Positions 3,802 to 6,644 of a DNA stretch of 6,644 bases are shown here, piece after piece. Origin of the DNA: Synergistaceae bacterium. GTDB lineage: Bacteria; Synergistota; Synergistia; Synergistales; Aminobacteriaceae. The notes beneath the pieces are model-generated. The model searched no databases. It was not told the origin of the DNA and saw only the letters and a program-made list of their open reading frames with translations. The position numbers and the translations under genes were made by a program. The number at the start of each line of letters is the position of its first letter. Within the stretch, counting starts at the first letter, position 1. The stretch spans positions 1 to 6,644 of the forward strand of contig WRBZ01000050.1 of the NCBI GenBank assembly GCA_009784305.1, written 5' to 3'.

Positions 3802-6644
3802 ATGTTTTCAAAGTTTTTTATACAAAGACCCCGCTTCGCGATGGTCATCGCGGTAGTGCTGATAATCGCGGGGGCGATAGCAGGGTTTAGCTTACCGATA
3901 AAACAGTATCCGGATGTCGCGCCGCCTACGATCATCGTGATGGCAAACTATCCGGGCGCAGATGCAGTCACTGTAGCCAATACTTTGGCCGCGCCATTGG
4001 AAGAGGCGTTGAACGGCGTTGAGGACATGATCTATATGAACTCAAATTCCGGCAACACAGGCAGCTATAGCCTCACGATAACCTTCAGGACAGGCTCGGA
4101 CGCCGATATGGCGCTCATTAACGTACAGAACAGGATTCAACAGGTTTCTCCCCTTCTGCCGATGGAGGTCACTCAGCGCGGCTTTACCATTTTGAAGAGT
4201 TTCTCGAATATGCTCGGATTTGTGGCGATCATATCCCCGAACGGGACGCATGATCAGCTCTATCTGCTTGACTACGCCTACAATAACGTGATAAACGTCC
4301 TGAAGCGTGTTCCAGGCTTGGGCGACGTGACGGTGTTTGGCGCCCGCTACAGCATCAGGATATGGCTCGACCCGGATAGACTCGCGTCACTGGGGATGTC
4401 TACATCGGAAGTCGGCGCCGCCATAGCCAGCCAAAACAGGCAGGCATCGCTGGGTTCTTTAGGGACCGGCCTGGGAAACACAGGCGCAGAAACGGCAATG
4501 GTCTATTCGCTGACCACAAGGGGAAGGCTGACGAATATACGCGAATTCGAGGAGATAATAATCAGGACAACCGCCGCCGGGCAGGTTAAGCTCAAGGACG
4601 TTGCCCGCATTGAACTGGGAGCGGAGAGCTATGGCATGAGCGCTTCCCTCAACGGCAACCCCAGCGCGATGATGCTACTGTCACAGGCAGCCGATGCCAA
4701 CGCACTGGACGTAATGGAGGGAGTCCGGAACTCGTTGAACGAACTTGATCGCACCCTCCCGGAGGACGTCGCATTCGTAGTGGGCTACGACTCGACGGAT
4801 TTTGTCCGGGAAACCGTTTCGGAGATTATCACAACTCTTATTCTGGTATTCATCCTCGTCGTACTTGTCTGCTATATCTTCCTCCAGGACTGGCGCGTAA
4901 CGCTCGTGCCTGTCGCAGCGATCCCGATAGCGCTGATTTCGACTTTTATCGGGCTCTTCGTGCTTGATTTCAGCATAAACATCCTGACGCTCTTCGGACT
5001 GGTGCTGGCAATAGGCGCCGTGGTCGATGACGCGGTAATAGTCGTTGAGCGGGTCATTTTCGTCAAGGAACGGGACAATCTGAACTCTACCGACGCCACG
5101 ATACAAGCCATGAAGGACATTACGGGGCCAATGATCGCGACGTCGATGGTAGTGCTCGCGATATTCGTTCCGGTCACCTTCAGCCAGAGCATCACCGGTA
5201 TCATATACCGACAGTTCGCCGTGACAATTTCATTCGCCAATGTGTTCTCACTCCTGACCGCCCTCACGCTGAGCCCGGCGATGTGCGCGCACATGCTGGG
5301 CAACATCAGGCCGAAACAGCGGGGACCGTTCGCATGGTTCAACAAGGGGTTTTCGTCAATCACCAACGGTTACGTGAAAGGCGCGATATGGATAGCCCGC
5401 CGCGTCTTGGTCACTCTGTTACTCTTTGGGGCGATAACTTATTCATCGTTCTATATGTACACCAAAACCCGCACGGAGTTTCTGCCGGATGAGGACCAGG
5501 GAGCGGTAATGGCAATGATTCAACTCCCTGAGGGCGCCGCGCAGAGCAGGACACGCGAGGCTATGGGCAAGATAATTCCGCAGGTTGCCGCCCTGCCCGG
5601 AGTGAAGTACGTGATGGCAGTCGACGGGTTCTCCATGATGGGCTCGGCGGGAGAGAATGTTGGCATGATAATCATACCGCTTGAAAACTGGAGGCTCAGG
5701 ACGACCCCTGAAACAGAACAGCTTGCGATAATGAACCGGGTGCGCGGAATAGCCGCCGGAGTTCCCGAAGCGCAGGTGAACGTAGTTTCGCCGCCCGCGA
5801 TACAGGGACTCGGCATAGCAGGTGGGCTTCAGCTCCAATTACAGTCGCGGATGGAAAACGACCCGGTCAGGCTCGCGGAAGTGATGAATTTCCTTATGAT
5901 GAAGATAATGCAGTCCCCCGAGTTCATGTTTGCGTTCAGCTCATACACGGCAAACACGCCGCATATTCACGTCGACATAGACAGGGAGAAAGCGGAGATG
6001 ATGGGGCTTTCAATGAGCAGAGTTTTCTCGACTCTCCAGACCTACTTCGGCACGGAGTACATCAACGATATAAACATCGGCACGCAGGTGAACAAGGTTA
6101 TAGTCCAGAGTGACTGGATGTTTCGCGACAGATCGGACAGCCTTGATAACGTGACCGTGCGGAGTTCGTCCGGGGCTAACGTCCCGATGGAGACCATCGC
6201 AACGATAAAAAGGACGCTGGCGCCGCGGACGATTAGCAGGTACAACCTGTATCCGTCTGCTGCGATAACAGCTATAATAAGGCCCGGATTCTCGTCGGGA
6301 CAGGGTATCGAGCGGGTTGAGCAACTGACGGGAGAACTGCCTGAAGGTTACATGAACGAGTGGACCGGTATGACGTATCAGGAGCAGCAGGCAAGCGGGC
6401 AAACGATGATGATGCTGTTGGCGGCGCTTGTTTTCGGGTATCTGTTCCTCGTTGCACAGTATGAGAGCTGGACCGTTCCGATGGCAGTCATACTCACGCT
6501 CCCCGTAGCGCTTCTGGGCGCTTTGGCAGGAATTTTCTTTATGAAGCTGTCGCTCTCCATATACGCGCAGTTGGGAATACTGCTGCTGATAGGGATGGCG
6601 GCTAAGAACGCGATCCTAATCATCGAGTTCGCGAAAGAACAGCA
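3802..6644 (+). CDS. RND multidrug efflux transporter, HAE-1 family (AcrB/MexB type), C-terminus cut by window edge
   Basis: This is a proton-driven trimeric inner-membrane pump that exports hydrophobic and amphiphilic compounds through the adaptor and an outer-membrane channel. There are 947 codons before the right edge; relatives are about 1030-1050 aa, so roughly the last 90-100 residues are missing. The start MFSKFFIQRPRFAMVIA is the family's standard N-terminus (F-F-I-x-R-P). A GGGAAGGGA sequence lies 11 bases upstream, a rather wide spacing. Landmarks are TM1 at about 12-30, LPIKQYPDVAPP, the first porter domain, TM2 from about 342, and the TM4 proton-relay pair D409-D410 in AIGAVVDDAVIVVE. 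Then come TM7 from about 535, the switch-loop region VDGFSMMGSAGENVG (607-621), WTGMTYQE (854-861) and K935 in AAKNAILIIEFAK. D409, D410 and K935 correspond to AcrB D407, D408 and K940. The relay residues of TM11 lie outside. Pocket residues differ from AcrB (see findings). The substrate cannot be predicted. Confidence 0.96.
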   Translation, partial: MFSKFFIQRPRFAMVIAVVLIIAGAIAGFSLPIKQYPDVAPPTIIVMANYPGADAVTVANTLAAPLEEALNGVEDMIYMNSNSGNTGSYSLTITFRTGSDADMALINVQNRIQQVSPLLPMEVTQRGFTILKSFSNMLGFVAIISPNGTHDQLYLLDYAYNNVINVLKRVPGLGDVTVFGARYSIRIWLDPDRLASLGMSTSEVGAAIASQNRQASLGSLGTGLGNTGAETAMVYSLTTRGRLTNIREFEEIIIRTTAAGQVKLKDVARIELGAESYGMSASLNGNPSAMMLLSQAADANALDVMEGVRNSLNELDRTLPEDVAFVVGYDSTDFVRETVSEIITTLILVFILVVLVCYIFLQDWRVTLVPVAAIPIALISTFIGLFVLDFSINILTLFGLVLAIGAVVDDAVIVVERVIFVKERDNLNSTDATIQAMKDITGPMIATSMVVLAIFVPVTFSQSITGIIYRQFAVTISFANVFSLLTALTLSPAMCAHMLGNIRPKQRGPFAWFNKGFSSITNGYVKGAIWIARRVLVTLLLFGAITYSSFYMYTKTRTEFLPDEDQGAVMAMIQLPEGAAQSRTREAMGKIIPQVAALPGVKYVMAVDGFSMMGSAGENVGMIIIPLENWRLRTTPETEQLAIMNRVRGIAAGVPEAQVNVVSPPAIQGLGIAGGLQLQLQSRMENDPVRLAEVMNFLMMKIMQSPEFMFAFSSYTANTPHIHVDIDREKAEMMGLSMSRVFSTLQTYFGTEYINDINIGTQVNKVIVQSDWMFRDRSDSLDNVTVRSSSGANVPMETIATIKRTLAPRTISRYNLYPSAAITAIIRPGFSSGQGIERVEQLTGELPEGYMNEWTGMTYQEQQASGQTMMMLLAALVFGYLFLVAQYESWTVPMAVILTLPVALLGALAGIFFMKLSLSIYAQLGILLLIGMAAKNAILIIEFAKEQ

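Noticed and set aside
4681..6623. Minus-strand frames of up to 164 aa, and a plus-strand 69-aa frame at 5283-5492, inside the transporter
   Set aside because: The transporter frame runs uninterrupted from 3802 to the edge with strong family similarity, so these are shadow frames.

Overview
The window looks like a bacterium with a diderm envelope. It carries the periplasmic adaptor and inner-membrane transporter of a tripartite RND drug-efflux pump, which needs an outer membrane to work. Frequent AGG (Arg) and ATA (Ile) codons in the pump genes, good AGGAGG-type ribosome binding sites, and a clostridial-looking PepD dipeptidase would fit an anaerobe such as a Negativicute, a Synergistete or a deltaproteobacterium. 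The sequence alone does not decide between these.

Layout. (1) Positions 1-676, minus strand: the N-terminal 225 residues of a cytosolic M20-family aminoacyl-histidine dipeptidase (PepD), cut by the left edge. (2) Positions 677-1124: a mostly non-coding stretch. It holds the PepD leader and a short plus-strand remnant that reads like the start of a response-regulator receiver domain with a one-base frameshift. A minus-strand open stretch of doubtful meaning faces it. (3) Positions 1125-2323, plus strand: a two-gene unit encoding an unrecognised 71-aa helical protein and, 20 bases later, a 320-aa protein whose C-terminus resembles the FIST_C sensory domain. (4) Positions 2364-2454: a roughly 91-bp imperfect palindrome with 31-nt arms and GTCAGTA heptads, resembling a MITE or REP-type dispersed repeat. 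It sits where the sequence changes from AT-richer to GC-richer. (5) Positions 2502-6644, plus strand: an efflux operon with a complete MexA/AcrA-type adaptor and, 7 bases after its stop, an AcrB/MexB-type (HAE-1) transporter of which 947 codons are present before the right edge.

The adaptor and transporter should assemble with a TolC-type outer-membrane channel, which could be encoded just past the right edge. No pump regulator is visible; the palindrome occupies most of the upstream region. The dipeptidase and the FIST-like pair have no obvious functional link to the pump. The most notable points are the palindrome placed directly upstream of the pump operon, a transporter drug pocket in which several phenylalanines of AcrB appear replaced by methionine, the decayed receiver-domain remnant, and the unrecognised small protein paired with a FIST-like protein.
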